Assembly (NCBI GenBank): GCA_050954595.1
Contig: JBPBQE010000091.1
Span: 1 to 11,528 of the forward strand
Direction of reading: 5' to 3'
Length of the DNA: 11,528 nt
DNA from: JAVVHH01 sp050954595
GTDB lineage: Bacteria > Pseudomonadota > Alphaproteobacteria > Acetobacterales > Acetobacteraceae
In this document: in pieces, positions 1 through 8,000 of the stretch
How the letters are laid out: the number at the start of each line of letters is the position of its first letter
How positions within the stretch are numbered: position 1 is the stretch's first letter
Program-made: the position numbers and the translations under genes
The notes under the pieces: model-generated
Databases searched by the model: none
What the model saw: only the letters and a program-made list of their open reading frames with translations
Told to the model about the DNA's origin: nothing

Positions 1-72
1 TGTAGCTCAGTTGGTTAGAGCGGGCCGCTCATAACGGCTTGGTCGCGGGTTCAAGTCCTGCCGGGCGCACCA
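1..72 (+). tRNA. tRNA with anticodon CAT (elongator Met or Ile2), 5' end truncated by the window edge
   Basis: The cloverleaf is complete except for the first five bases of the acceptor stem, which lie before the window. The D stem is at 4-7/18-21, the anticodon stem at 23-27/35-39, and the seven-base loop at 28-34 carries CAT at 30-32. The T arm is 45-61, the 3' acceptor strand 62-68, the discriminator A is at 69 and CCA is encoded at 70-72. The variable loop is five bases, and the anticodon stem contains one G-T pair. CAT is shared by initiator Met, elongator Met and the Ile2 isoacceptor whose wobble C is converted to lysidine by TilS. The 3' strand has G at tRNA positions 68 and 69, implying C4-G69 and C5-G68 pairs; these are reported as TilS-favouring features in E. 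coli. The anticodon arm and variable loop also resemble E. coli ileX. I lean slightly to Ile2, but Met is not excluded. Confidence 0.93.
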
Positions 73-106
73 ACCAACCTCATGCCGCACCCGTTGGGTC
101 CACGCG

Positions 107-134
107 TTGACGATGGGGCCCGGCGTGGTAGAGC
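107..134 (+). promoter_or_regulatory. Possible sigma-70-type promoter for ppa
   Basis: TTGACG at 107-112 matches the -35 consensus at five of six positions. A 16-bp spacer leads to TAGAGC at 129-134, a poor -10 with three matches. It lies between the end of the CAT tRNA and the GTG start of ppa at 162, so it could give ppa its own promoter. Read-through from the tRNA is an alternative. This rests on motif matching only. Confidence 0.3.
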
Positions 135-161
135 CAGCCAACCCAAGCAGTAGGATCGTCC

Positions 162-698
162 GTGCAGATCGCAGCCATCCCCGTCGGCAAGAACCCGCCC
201 GACGACGTGAACGTCATCATCGAAGTGCCGGTCGGCGGCGAGCCCATCAAGTACGAGATGGACAAGGAGTCCGGCGCGCTGTTCGTCGACCGCTTCCTGC
301 ACACGCCCATGCGCTACCCGGGCAATTACGGCTTCGTGCCGCACACCCTGTCCGACGACGGTGACCCGATCGACGTGCTGATCGCCAGCACCCGGCCGAT
401 CCTGCCCGGCGCGGTGATCAACTGCCGCCCGATCGGCGTGTTGAAGATGTCCGACGAGGGCGGCGAGGACGAGAAGATCATCGCCGTGCCATCGTCCAAG
501 CTGACCAAGAACTACCTCAAGGTGCTCGAATTGAGTGATCTGCCCGACATCCTGCTCGAGCAGATCAAGCACTTCTTCGAGCACTACAAGGATCTCGAGC
601 CCGGCAAGTGGGTGAAGGTCACCGGGTTCGGCGATGCCGCCGAAGCCCGCAAGATGATCACCGACGCGATCGAGCGCGCCAAGAGCACCAAGAACTAG
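162..698 (+). CDS. ppa: Inorganic pyrophosphatase, family I
   Basis: This soluble cytoplasmic enzyme hydrolyses pyrophosphate to two phosphates using Mg2+, pulling nucleic-acid and aminoacyl-tRNA synthesis forward. The 178-residue product has the usual bacterial family I length. All active-site positions known from the E. coli enzyme are present with a +1 offset: E21, K30, E32, R44, Y52, Y56, D66, D68, D71, D98, D103, K105, Y142 and K143. The signature DDGDPID spans 65-71. The start is GTG at 162. AGGA at 152-155 lies six bases upstream, and the N-terminus (MQIAAIPVGKNPPDDVNVII) aligns with alphaproteobacterial PPases, which favours this start over internal ATGs. A 53-nt gap with a strong hairpin separates it from ettA. 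Nothing looks damaged, and identity is nearly certain. Confidence 0.98.
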   Translation: MQIAAIPVGKNPPDDVNVIIEVPVGGEPIKYEMDKESGALFVDRFLHTPMRYPGNYGFVPHTLSDDGDPIDVLIASTRPILPGAVINCRPIGVLKMSDEGGEDEKIIAVPSSKLTKNYLKVLELSDLPDILLEQIKHFFEHYKDLEPGKWVKVTGFGDAAEARKMITDAIERAKSTKN

Positions 699-709
699 AC
701 TGCGCGACC

Positions 710-733
710 CCCTCTCTCGTTCGCGAGAGAGGG
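710..733. repeat. Perfect 10-bp palindrome between ppa and ettA
   Basis: The arms 710-719 (CCCTCTCTCG) and 724-733 (CGAGAGAGGG) are exact reverse complements around a TTCG tetraloop. The sequence after the stem is AATTTGAG, without a proper T-run, so a classical intrinsic terminator is not well supported. It could reduce read-through from ppa, stabilise ppa mRNA, or be one copy of a dispersed intergenic palindrome. The 3' arm matches the corresponding part of the hairpin at 8001-8027 at eight of ten positions. Confidence 0.8.
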
Positions 734-751
734 AATTTGAGAGGATTGAGA

Positions 752-2431
752 ATGGCCGCCTATCAATACGTTTACGTCATGAAAGACGTCACTAAAGCCT
801 ATCCGGGCGGCCGCGAGGTGTTCAAGGGCATCACCCTCTCCTTCCTCCCCGGCGTGAAAATCGGCGTGCTTGGGGTCAACGGCGCGGGCAAGTCCACGCT
901 GCTGAAGATCATGGCCGGCATCGAGACCGAATACGGTGGCGAGGCCTGGGCGGCCGACGGCATCCGCGTCGGGTATCTCGAACAGGAGCCGAAGCTCGAA
1001 GAGGAGCTGACCGTCGGCGAGAACGTCGAGCTGGCGTTCGCCGATCTGAAAAAGGCGATGAACCGGTTCAACGCGATCAGCGAAGAATTCGGCGAGCCGA
1101 TGGACGACGACAAGATGAACACCCTGCTCGCCGAACAGGCGGAGTTGCAGGAGAAGATCGACGCCGAGGATGGCTGGGAGCTGGACCGTCGGGTCGAGAT
1201 TGCGCTGGACGCGCTACGCTGCCCGCCGCCCGACGCCAAGGTCACGAGCCTGTCGGGCGGCGAGCGTCGCCGGGTCGCGCTGTGCCGGCTGCTGCTCGAG
1301 AAGCCGGACCTGCTGCTGCTCGACGAGCCGACCAACCATTTGGACGCCGAAAGCGTGTCGTGGCTGGAGCGGACGCTGCGCGACTTCGCCGGTGCCGTCC
1401 TGGTCATTACCCATGACCGCTACTTCCTCGACAACGTGACCAACTGGATCCTCGAGATCGAGCGGGGCCGTGGCTATCCGTTCGAGGGCAACTACTCGTC
1501 GTGGCTGGCGCAGAAGCGCAAGCGGCTGCAGCAGGAAGAGAAGGAAGAAAGCTCGCGTCAGAAGGCTTTGGCGGCCGAGGAAGAGTGGATCCAGTCGAGC
1601 CCGCGGGCCCGGCAGACCAAGAGCCGCTCGCGCATCGCGAAATACGAGGAGATGCAGCAGCTCAGCGCCGAGCGCGCCGGCGGCACGGCCGATATCGTCA
1701 TTCCGCCGGGTCCTCGCCTGGGCGGCTTGGTCATCGAGGCGGAGGACGTTCGCAAGGCCTACGGCAACCGGCTGCTGATCAACGACCTCAGCTTCAAGCT
1801 GCCGCCGGGCGGCATCGTCGGCGTCATCGGGCCGAACGGCGCCGGCAAGACGACCATGTTCCGCATGATCACTGGGCAGGAGACGCCGGACGCCGGCAGC
1901 CTGCGCGTCGGCGACACGGTCAAGCTGGGCTACGTCGACCAGAGCCGGCAGAGCCTGGATCCGGACAAGAACGTTTGGCAGGAGATCAGCGGCGGCACCG
2001 ATGTCATTTATCTCGGCAAGCGGGCGGTGCAGTCGCGGGCCTACGTGGGTGCGTTCAACTTCAAGGGTTCGGACCAGCAGAAGAAGGTCGGCATCCTGTC
2101 TGGCGGCGAGCGTAACCGCGTCCATCTGGCCAAGATGCTGCGGACCGAAAGCAACGTCATCCTGCTCGACGAACCGACCAACGACCTTGACGTCGATACG
2201 TTGCGGGCGCTGGAAGAGGCGCTGACCGAGTTCGCCGGCTGCGTGGTGGTGATCAGCCACGACCGCTGGTTCCTCGACCGGTTGGCGACGCACATCCTGG
2301 CCTTCGAGGGCGACAGCCACGTCGAGTGGTTCGAGGGTAACTTCCAGGCCTACGAAGAGGACAAGCGACGTCGACTCGGAGCCGACAGCACCGAGCCGCA
2401 TCGCATCAAGTACCGGCCGCTCGCCCGGTAA
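752..2431 (+). CDS. ettA: Energy-dependent translational throttle protein EttA (ABC-F ATPase)
   Basis: ABC-F proteins are soluble twin-ATPase proteins with no membrane domain. EttA binds the ribosomal E site and gates entry into elongation according to ATP/ADP status. The product is 559 residues, against 555 in E. coli. Domain 1 has Walker A at 41-49 (GVNGAGKST), LSGGE at 167-171 and Walker B LLLLDEP at 187-193 (E192 catalytic). The insertion around 95-140 corresponds to the EttA arm. The charged helical linker at about 245-320, with a KSRSRIAKYEEM stretch, is the P-site tRNA-interacting region. Domain 2 has GPNGAGKTT at 360-368, LSGGE at 449-453 and LLDEP at 471-475 (E474). The ATG at 752 has GAGGA at 741-745, six bases upstream. 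The frame stays open back into ppa, but that extension is not EttA-like. It ends with tandem TAA codons at 2429-2434. Confidence 0.97.
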   Translation: MAAYQYVYVMKDVTKAYPGGREVFKGITLSFLPGVKIGVLGVNGAGKSTLLKIMAGIETEYGGEAWAADGIRVGYLEQEPKLEEELTVGENVELAFADLKKAMNRFNAISEEFGEPMDDDKMNTLLAEQAELQEKIDAEDGWELDRRVEIALDALRCPPPDAKVTSLSGGERRRVALCRLLLEKPDLLLLDEPTNHLDAESVSWLERTLRDFAGAVLVITHDRYFLDNVTNWILEIERGRGYPFEGNYSSWLAQKRKRLQQEEKEESSRQKALAAEEEWIQSSPRARQTKSRSRIAKYEEMQQLSAERAGGTADIVIPPGPRLGGLVIEAEDVRKAYGNRLLINDLSFKLPPGGIVGVIGPNGAGKTTMFRMITGQETPDAGSLRVGDTVKLGYVDQSRQSLDPDKNVWQEISGGTDVIYLGKRAVQSRAYVGAFNFKGSDQQKKVGILSGGERNRVHLAKMLRTESNVILLDEPTNDLDVDTLRALEEALTEFAGCVVVISHDRWFLDRLATHILAFEGDSHVEWFEGNFQAYEEDKRRRLGADSTEPHRIKYRPLAR

Positions 2432-2456
2432 TAAGGCTGGCAGACCGTCCGGGCTG

Positions 2457-2960
2457 ATGGCCCCATCGTGGTCGATCCGCACCGGCCGGTTGTCTTTGAC
2501 GCCGGTAGGGTGGCAGGACATCGGCGAGTTGTGCGCGCTCAAGTCCGATCCGCGCGTCTATGCGGCAATGCTGGGCGGGGTCAGAAGCCCCGTCCAGGTC
2601 GCGGCTGAGTTGTCCGAGGATGCCCAGTTCTGGGTGCGCCATGGCGTTGGCATGTGGATGGTGCGGGATTTTGAGGGCAACGTGGCCGGGTTGACCGGGC
2701 TGCACGAGCGTGTGGATGGGCGGGGGATCGCGCTTCGCTTCGCGTTCCGGGTCGAAGCTCAAGGCAAGGGGCTGGCACGGGAGGCGGCCGGGGCGGCGCT
2801 GCGGTTCGCGCATGATCGCGCCCATGTCCACCGGGTCGTGGCGGTGTGCCGCGAGAATAATTTTGGCTCGCGGATGGTGCTGGGCGCGATCGGCATGCGG
2901 CCGTGCGAGGAGTTCGAGCGCTCGGGAGAGCCGATGTTGATGTTCGAGAGCGTGGGCTAG
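2457..2960 (+). CDS. GNAT-family N-acetyltransferase, RimJ/RimL-like
   Basis: This is a 167-residue GNAT-fold protein that would transfer an acetyl group from acetyl-CoA to an amine. It opens with the RimJ/RimL-type strand (IRTGRLSLTPV, 7-17). The acetyl-CoA pyrophosphate-binding motif is QGKGLA at 102-107, followed by the long helix 108-122. The C-terminal CRENNFGSRMVLGAIGM (131-147) corresponds to the family's usual EN-x-x-S...LGF block. These features support the family. They do not identify the substrate, which could be a ribosomal protein N-terminus, a small amine or an antibiotic. It starts 25 bases after the ettA stop with no strong ribosome binding site in front, so it is probably co-transcribed with ettA. 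Its stop codon overlaps the stop of the converging aroE gene. Confidence 0.88.
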   Translation: MAPSWSIRTGRLSLTPVGWQDIGELCALKSDPRVYAAMLGGVRSPVQVAAELSEDAQFWVRHGVGMWMVRDFEGNVAGLTGLHERVDGRGIALRFAFRVEAQGKGLAREAAGAALRFAHDRAHVHRVVAVCRENNFGSRMVLGAIGMRPCEEFERSGEPMLMFESVG

Positions 2961-3772
2961 TTCAGCGGCTTGGTGAGCTGGGCGATGATGTCTCGCGTGG
3001 TGGGGCGGACGCCTCGCCACCAGGCGAACGACTCCGCGGCTTGCTCCACCACCATGCCGACGCCGTCATGCAGCCGCTCCACGCCCGCCGATTTGGCGGC
3101 GTACAGAAACGACGTCAGGCCCTTGCCGTAGCTCAAGTCGTAGGCGAGAGCGCCGTTGGCGAAGATCGATGCGCTCAGCGCCATCGCCTCACCGTGCAGC
3201 CCGGCCGAGGTCGCGTTGATCACGACATCGAACCCGGTGTGACGACCCAGGCCGTCCAGCGCGCACGGTTCGACCCCGGAGAATAGCTCCGCGATCGCGA
3301 CCGCCTTGGTGATGCTGCGATTTGCCAGCATCAGAGCTGCCGGGTTGCTGGCCAGCAACGGCGCGAGGATGCCACGGGCGGCACCGCCAGCACCGAGGAT
3401 CAGGACACGGCGGCCGGCCAGCGGTGTGGCCAGGTTGTCCTCAATGTCGATTCTGAGACCGACCCCGTCGAAATTCTCCGCCTCCACCCGACCGTCGACG
3501 AAGCGCAGGCAATTTGACGCCTCAGCCCGTTGCACCGGCTGGGACCGCACGGTCGATAACTCAAAAGCCTCGAGCTTGAATGGCGCAGTAACGTTCAGCC
3601 CCAGGCCACCGGCTGCGCGAAAGGCCTCGATCGAGTTGCGGAACCCGTCGAGCGGAGCTTCGATGGCGCGATACTCGACGTCGTGACCGAGAGACGCGGC
3701 AAAGGCGGCGTGGATGGCAGGCGATTTGGATTGGCTGATCGGGTTACCGATCACCGCGTATAGGTCGGTCAT
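2957..3772 (-). CDS. aroE: Shikimate dehydrogenase (NADP+)
   Basis: AroE reduces 3-dehydroshikimate to shikimate with NADPH in the cytoplasmic pathway to aromatic amino acids. From the ATG at 3772 the product is 271 residues, matching the usual ~272. The N-terminus MTDLYAVIGNPISQSKSP is typical, with shikimate-contacting S15 and S17. Catalytic K66 lies in VTAPFK, and D102 in NFDGVG forms the expected Lys-Asp pair. The nucleotide-binding loop GAGGAA is at 127-132, followed by NATSAG at 186-191 and Q244 near the end. An upstream GTG at 3817 would add 15 residues unlike the family, so I use the ATG, although neither start has a strong ribosome binding site. Two small departures are A63 (usually V, as VTVPFK) and F101 (usually T, as NTDG). 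It converges on the GNAT gene with a shared CTAG. Confidence 0.96.
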   Translation of the reverse strand: MTDLYAVIGNPISQSKSPAIHAAFAASLGHDVEYRAIEAPLDGFRNSIEAFRAAGGLGLNVTAPFKLEAFELSTVRSQPVQRAEASNCLRFVDGRVEAENFDGVGLRIDIEDNLATPLAGRRVLILGAGGAARGILAPLLASNPAALMLANRSITKAVAIAELFSGVEPCALDGLGRHTGFDVVINATSAGLHGEAMALSASIFANGALAYDLSYGKGLTSFLYAAKSAGVERLHDGVGMVVEQAAESFAWWRGVRPTTRDIIAQLTKPLN

Positions 3773-3864
3773 GCCGCCGGATAGTTGGGGCGCCGTGGTC
3801 TGTCCAGTCTTCCGCACCTCCCACGCAACCTGCGGAGCCGGCGGGTCGTTTGTCGCTGGTCAAC

Positions 3865-3870
3865 GAGGAG
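3865..3870 (+). promoter_or_regulatory. Ribosome binding site deciding the DUF2945 start
   Basis: GAGGAG at 3865-3870 is followed by a seven-base spacer and GTG at 3878. This selects the GTG as start and rules out the longer in-frame extension back to 3785, whose arginine-rich N-terminus has no family resemblance. Confidence 0.8.
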
Positions 3871-3877
3871 ACGAGCG

Positions 3878-4078
3878 GTGGTCAAAGCAGGCGACAAGGT
3901 CAAATGGAACACGGCCGGTGACGAAACCCATGGGACCGTCGAGAAGAAAGTCACGTCCGAGACTAAGATCAAAGGTCACGTGGCCAAGGCCACAGAGGAC
4001 GAGCCGCAGTTCGTGGTGAAGTCCGACAAATCCGGCAAGGAAGCCGTGCACAAGCCGGAAGAACTCAAGAAAGCCTGA
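3878..4078 (+). CDS. Small DUF2945 / hypervirulence-associated TUDOR-domain protein
   Basis: This 66-residue, lysine-rich soluble protein begins MVKAGDKVKWNTAGDETHGT (as translated from the GTG) and continues with EPQFVVKSDKSGKEAVHKPEEL. This is the typical pattern of DUF2945 (HVA1-type TUDOR domain): an opening G-D-x-V-x-W strand, a G-T-V-x-K turn, a P-Q-x-x-V-K-S-D-K strand and a final A-x-H-K-P-E-x-L. It has the length of the single domain, with no signal peptide or membrane segment. The biochemical role of the family is not established; binding of nucleic acid or protein is only suggested by the fold name. It is divergent from aroE (105 bases between starts) and converges on the small membrane protein gene with 20 bases between stops. 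Confidence is high that it is a real gene and good for the family. Confidence 0.88.
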   Translation: MVKAGDKVKWNTAGDETHGTVEKKVTSETKIKGHVAKATEDEPQFVVKSDKSGKEAVHKPEELKKA

Positions 4079-4098
4079 AGCGGACGGGGTCGCAGGCC

Positions 4099-4371
4099 TC
4101 AGTAGATCGAGCGCGACCCTGACGCTGAACGCTGTGCTTGCCAGCGGCGAAACCGCATCATGCACCAGGCAAAAGCGCCGGCGACGATGATGACCGGCAA
4201 TGCCATTGACAGGATCCATAGCGCCAAGGCGGCGAAGGCCACTACACCGGCCGCGAGTGCGATGATAACGCCCCCGATCATCAGCTTGAACGAGAGCGGT
4301 AGCCCGGTCCGCGGCGGCGTGCGGAAACTACCGTCGAGGCGCATGTCGAGCGTCGGAGGTGTGTGGGTCAT
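4099..4371 (-). CDS. Small hypothetical membrane protein downstream of livF
   Basis: From the ATG at 4371 this is a 90-residue protein. It has a polar proline-rich N-terminus (MTHTPPTLDMRLDGSFRTPP) and then a hydrophobic block at about residues 26-68 that could form two closely spaced membrane helices. It ends in a short basic tail (MMRFRRWQAQRSASGSRSIY). I cannot assign a named family. An in-frame GTG at 4413 would add 14 residues, but no ribosome binding site supports it. It begins 45 bases after the livF stop on the same strand, so it may be the last gene of the transporter transcript. That does not show that it takes part in transport. Coding is supported by the membrane-protein composition and orderly gene spacing. 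Confidence 0.72.
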   Translation of the reverse strand: MTHTPPTLDMRLDGSFRTPPRTGLPLSFKLMIGGVIIALAAGVVAFAALALWILSMALPVIIVAGAFAWCMMRFRRWQAQRSASGSRSIY

Positions 4372-4416
4372 GGATGTAATCTGTAGCGAGTCGTTTGCTG
4401 GTTCAAGACGCACGTT

Positions 4417-5138
<722 letters not shown>

Positions 5139-5139
<1 letters not shown>

Positions 5140-7106
5140 CAGGCCGCCTCCACCACGGTTCCGCCGAGATAGGCGGCCAGCACGCGTTCATCGGCTTGCA
5201 CCGCGGCCGGAGCGCCCTCGGCAATCTTTTGGCCGAAATCGAGCACGGTGACGGTGTCGCAGAGGCTCATGACGACGTCCATGTGATGCTCGATCAGCAC
5301 CAGACTGATGCCGTGATCCCTGATCTTGCGGATGATCTCGACCAAATCCTTGATGTCAGGCGCGGTCAGACCAGCCGCGGGTTCGTCCAGCAGCAGCAGC
5401 TTCGGGTCCAGCGCGAGCGCGCGGCCGATCTCGAGCAGGCGTTGCTTGCCATAGGGAAGGTTGCGCGCCTCCTCGTTGGCGAGGTGTCCAAGGCCCACGA
5501 AGCCCAGGATGCTGGCGGCCCGCACCTCGGCCGCCCGCTCCTCGCGTTTCGCCCGGGCCGTGCGTAGCGCGATCTCGATGACCGAGCTGCCGAAGCTATG
5601 GTGCAGGCCGACCATGACGTTCTCGATCAAGGTCAGTTCGCCGAACAGCTGCACGTTCTGGAACGTCCGCGCGATACCGGCCGCGGCGATCTGCGGCGAC
5701 TTCTTGCCGACGATGGAGTGACCTTCGAGCACGACGTCGCCGGCAGTGGGCACATAGATGCCGGTCAGCACGTTCATCATGGTGCTCTTGCCGGAGCCGT
5801 TGGGGCCGATGAGGCCGTGGATGGTGCCGGGTCGGACGGCGATATCGACCTGGTTGAGCGCCTTGAGGCCACCGAACTGCATGACGATCTGCTTGACCTC
5901 GAGCAGGTTCTGCCCGGGCTCGATCTTCGGTGCCGCAGCAGCCCAGACCTTGTCGCCCTCGCCTGCCGCCTCGATCACGGCATGCTCGCGGACGCGGAGC
6001 AAGCGGCGGACGTAGCCGTAGATGCCGTCCGGCAGGTAGTAGACGACGAACAGGATCATGGCGCCGAAGACCGACAGCCGCCAATCGGTGACGTTGGTGA
6101 GCAGCATGGCGAAGGTGAAGAACGCCAGGCAGAGCACGACCGGGATCAGCACGGAGACCTTGTTCTCCACCGTACGGAGCGCGTTGCCGCCAGCGAGTAG
6201 CGCCACGACGGCGATGATGCCGGCGATGATGCGGAACAGGTCGATGTCGGCCAGCAGGTTGGGCAGCAGCACGATGACGATGGCGCCCAGGATCGGCCCA
6301 ACCCGCGATTTACGGCCGCCAAGCGTCACCGCCAGCAGGAACATGATCGCCAGTTCGACGCCAAAATTGTTCGGGGCAACATACTGCTCGGAATACGCGA
6401 ACAGCGCACCGGCCAGCCCGGCCATGCCGGCCGAGATGACGAACGCCAGCACCTTATGCTTGTAGACCGAGACGCCCATGCAGTCCGACGCGATCGGGCT
6501 GTCGCGCAACGCCTCGAATGCGCGGCCATACCGGCTGGCGATGACGCGGTTCACGAACACCAGCGACAGCAACAGGAAGGCGACGACGATGAAGTAGAAC
6601 TCGAACTCGCGCATCGTCGATAGCTTCATGTCGAAGAAGCCGCCCTCGAGCGACGGGTAGTTACCGAAATCGACCAGCAACGGCTTTTGCAGCGTGATGC
6701 CCATCGGCCCGTTGGTCAGGAACGTCATCTCGTTGATGAGGATTTGGATGATGGTGCCAAAGGCGAGCGTCACCATCGCGAGGTAAGGTCCGGTCACCTG
6801 TAGCGCCGGCAACGCCAGGATGGCGCCGAAACAACAGGTGACGATTACCGCTGCCGGGATCGACAGCCATAGGCCGATCTCGAACTGGAAGAACAGCACG
6901 CCCGCCGTGTAGGCGCCGATGCCGAGCAGGGCGGCGTGGCCGAGCGAGACCTCGCCGGTGTAGCCGAACACGATGTCCAGCCCGAGCACGAGGATCGAGT
7001 AGATCGCGATCGTGACGGCGAGGTGGAGATAATAGGGATTGGTGACGATGAACGGGAACGCCAGCAGTGCGGCGACCAGCAGGATCGCCTTGAGTGCGCT
7101 CGCCAT
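5139..7106 (-). CDS. LivM-LivG fusion: HAAT-type ABC permease fused to ATPase
   Basis: This 655-residue inner-membrane protein joins two transporter subunits that are usually separate. Residues 1-300 are a LivM permease with multiple membrane helices, the motif GYTGEVSLGHAALLGIGAY (48-66) and the ATPase-contacting loop EALRDSPIASDCMGV (198-212). Residues 315-360 add a further hydrophobic block, ending in LPDGIYGYV (358-366). A linker at about 367-398 leads to a LivG ATPase at 399-655. This has Walker A GPNGSGKS at 434-441, Q-loop Q483, the LivG-type signature LPYGKQ at 550-555, Walker B LLLLDEP at 570-576 with E575, and H607. The frame is uninterrupted and both halves look intact, so I read it as a genuine fusion. 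It starts two bases after the livH stop, with AGAAGG (7114-7119) as ribosome binding site. It would pair with LivH in the membrane and LivF in the cytoplasm. Confidence 0.94.
5147..5151 (-). promoter_or_regulatory. Strong internal ribosome binding site for livF
   Basis: On the minus strand GGAGG occupies 5151-5147, seven bases before the livF ATG and wholly inside the final codons of livMG. Together with the TGATG stop/start overlap it points to translational coupling between the two genes. Confidence 0.75.
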
Positions 7107-7108
7107 GC

Positions 7109-7981
7109 TCAGACCTTCTTGATCGTCGCGCGGCCGAATAGCCCGGACGGCTTGATCGACAGCACCAGCAACAACAGAACGAGACCCGGCACGTCCTTGT
7201 ATCCACTGGAAATATAGTAGCCGGTCATGGTCTCCGTGATCCCGAGGATCAAGCCGCCGACGACCACGCCGAGCCCGCTCGACAGGCCACCGATGATGGC
7301 GACGGCGAACGCCTTGAGTCCCAGAACAGCTCCCATCGTAGCGCCGGTCAGCGTCACCGGGGCAACCAGGACGCCGGCGAACGAGGCGGTCATGGAGGAC
7401 AGCGCGTAGCTGAACGTGATCACCAGCCCGGTGTTGATCCCCATCAGCCCGGCCGCGTCACGATCCGCCGCAGTCGCCACCACCGCCTTGCCGAAGATGC
7501 TGCGGCGGTTGAACAGCTCGACCGCCAGCATCAGCACGATGGCACCGATGACGATCACCACCTCCATCGGCAACACGCGCACGCCGCCGATATCGATCGG
7601 CGTCTCCGGCAACGGGGACGGGAATTTCAGCGCGTCGCGGCCCCAAATATTCTCGGCGACGTTCTTAAAGATGATGCCGAGCGCGATGGTGGCCATGATC
7701 CACCCGGCTTCGGACTTGATCGCCACGGCGCGGCGAACGCCGAGCCGCTCGACCACGGCGCCCTGGAACATGCCGAATACCAGCACCACCGGCAGCATCG
7801 CCCAGTAGCCGATGAAGTGCTGCACGGTCAGGCCGACCAGCGCGCCGAGCATCAACGCCTCGCCCTGGCCGAAATTCAGCGTTTTGGAGGTCGCAAACGT
7901 CAGTTGGTAGCCGAACGCAATCACGCCGTAGATCATGCCAACGGAAATGCCGCTCACGATGAGCTGGGCGAGAATTTGCAT
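7109..7981 (-). CDS. livH: Branched-chain amino acid-type ABC transporter permease LivH
   Basis: LivH is an inner-membrane permease of LIV-type uptake systems. The 290-residue product has the standard length and several hydrophobic helices. The family N-terminal motif TLNFGQGEALMLGALVG is at 34-50. The ATPase-contacting loop FGKAVVATAADRDAAGLMGI is at 163-182, and GLKAFAVAIIGGLSSGLG at 221-238. It ends in the usual KPSGLFG (277-283). The ATG at 7979-7981 is preceded by a modest GGGA six bases upstream. It is separated from livJ by a 54-nt gap holding a hairpin and is followed two bases later by the livMG fusion gene. It should pair with the permease half of LivMG. Confidence 0.96.
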   Translation of the reverse strand: MQILAQLIVSGISVGMIYGVIAFGYQLTFATSKTLNFGQGEALMLGALVGLTVQHFIGYWAMLPVVLVFGMFQGAVVERLGVRRAVAIKSEAGWIMATIALGIIFKNVAENIWGRDALKFPSPLPETPIDIGGVRVLPMEVVIVIGAIVLMLAVELFNRRSIFGKAVVATAADRDAAGLMGINTGLVITFSYALSSMTASFAGVLVAPVTLTGATMGAVLGLKAFAVAIIGGLSSGLGVVVGGLILGITETMTGYYISSGYKDVPGLVLLLLVLSIKPSGLFGRATIKKV

Positions 7982-8000
7982 CGATTATCCCGGGAACGGG

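Noticed and set aside
710..740. Intrinsic terminator after ppa
   Set aside because: The stem is strong, but the following bases AATTTGAG do not form a T-run, so I list it as a palindrome and not as a terminator.
608..751. Upstream extension of the ettA frame into the end of ppa
   Set aside because: The extension is arginine-rich and unlike EttA, and would overlap ppa. The ATG at 752 has a good ribosome binding site and gives the expected length.
1214..2542. Open frame of 442 codons on the - strand opposite ettA
   Set aside because: It is low-complexity antisense of the conserved ettA gene, without recognisable domains.
3773..3817. Longer aroE starting at GTG 3817
   Set aside because: The 15 added residues do not match the family N-terminus. 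GGGAGG directly abuts the GTG and is too close to serve it.
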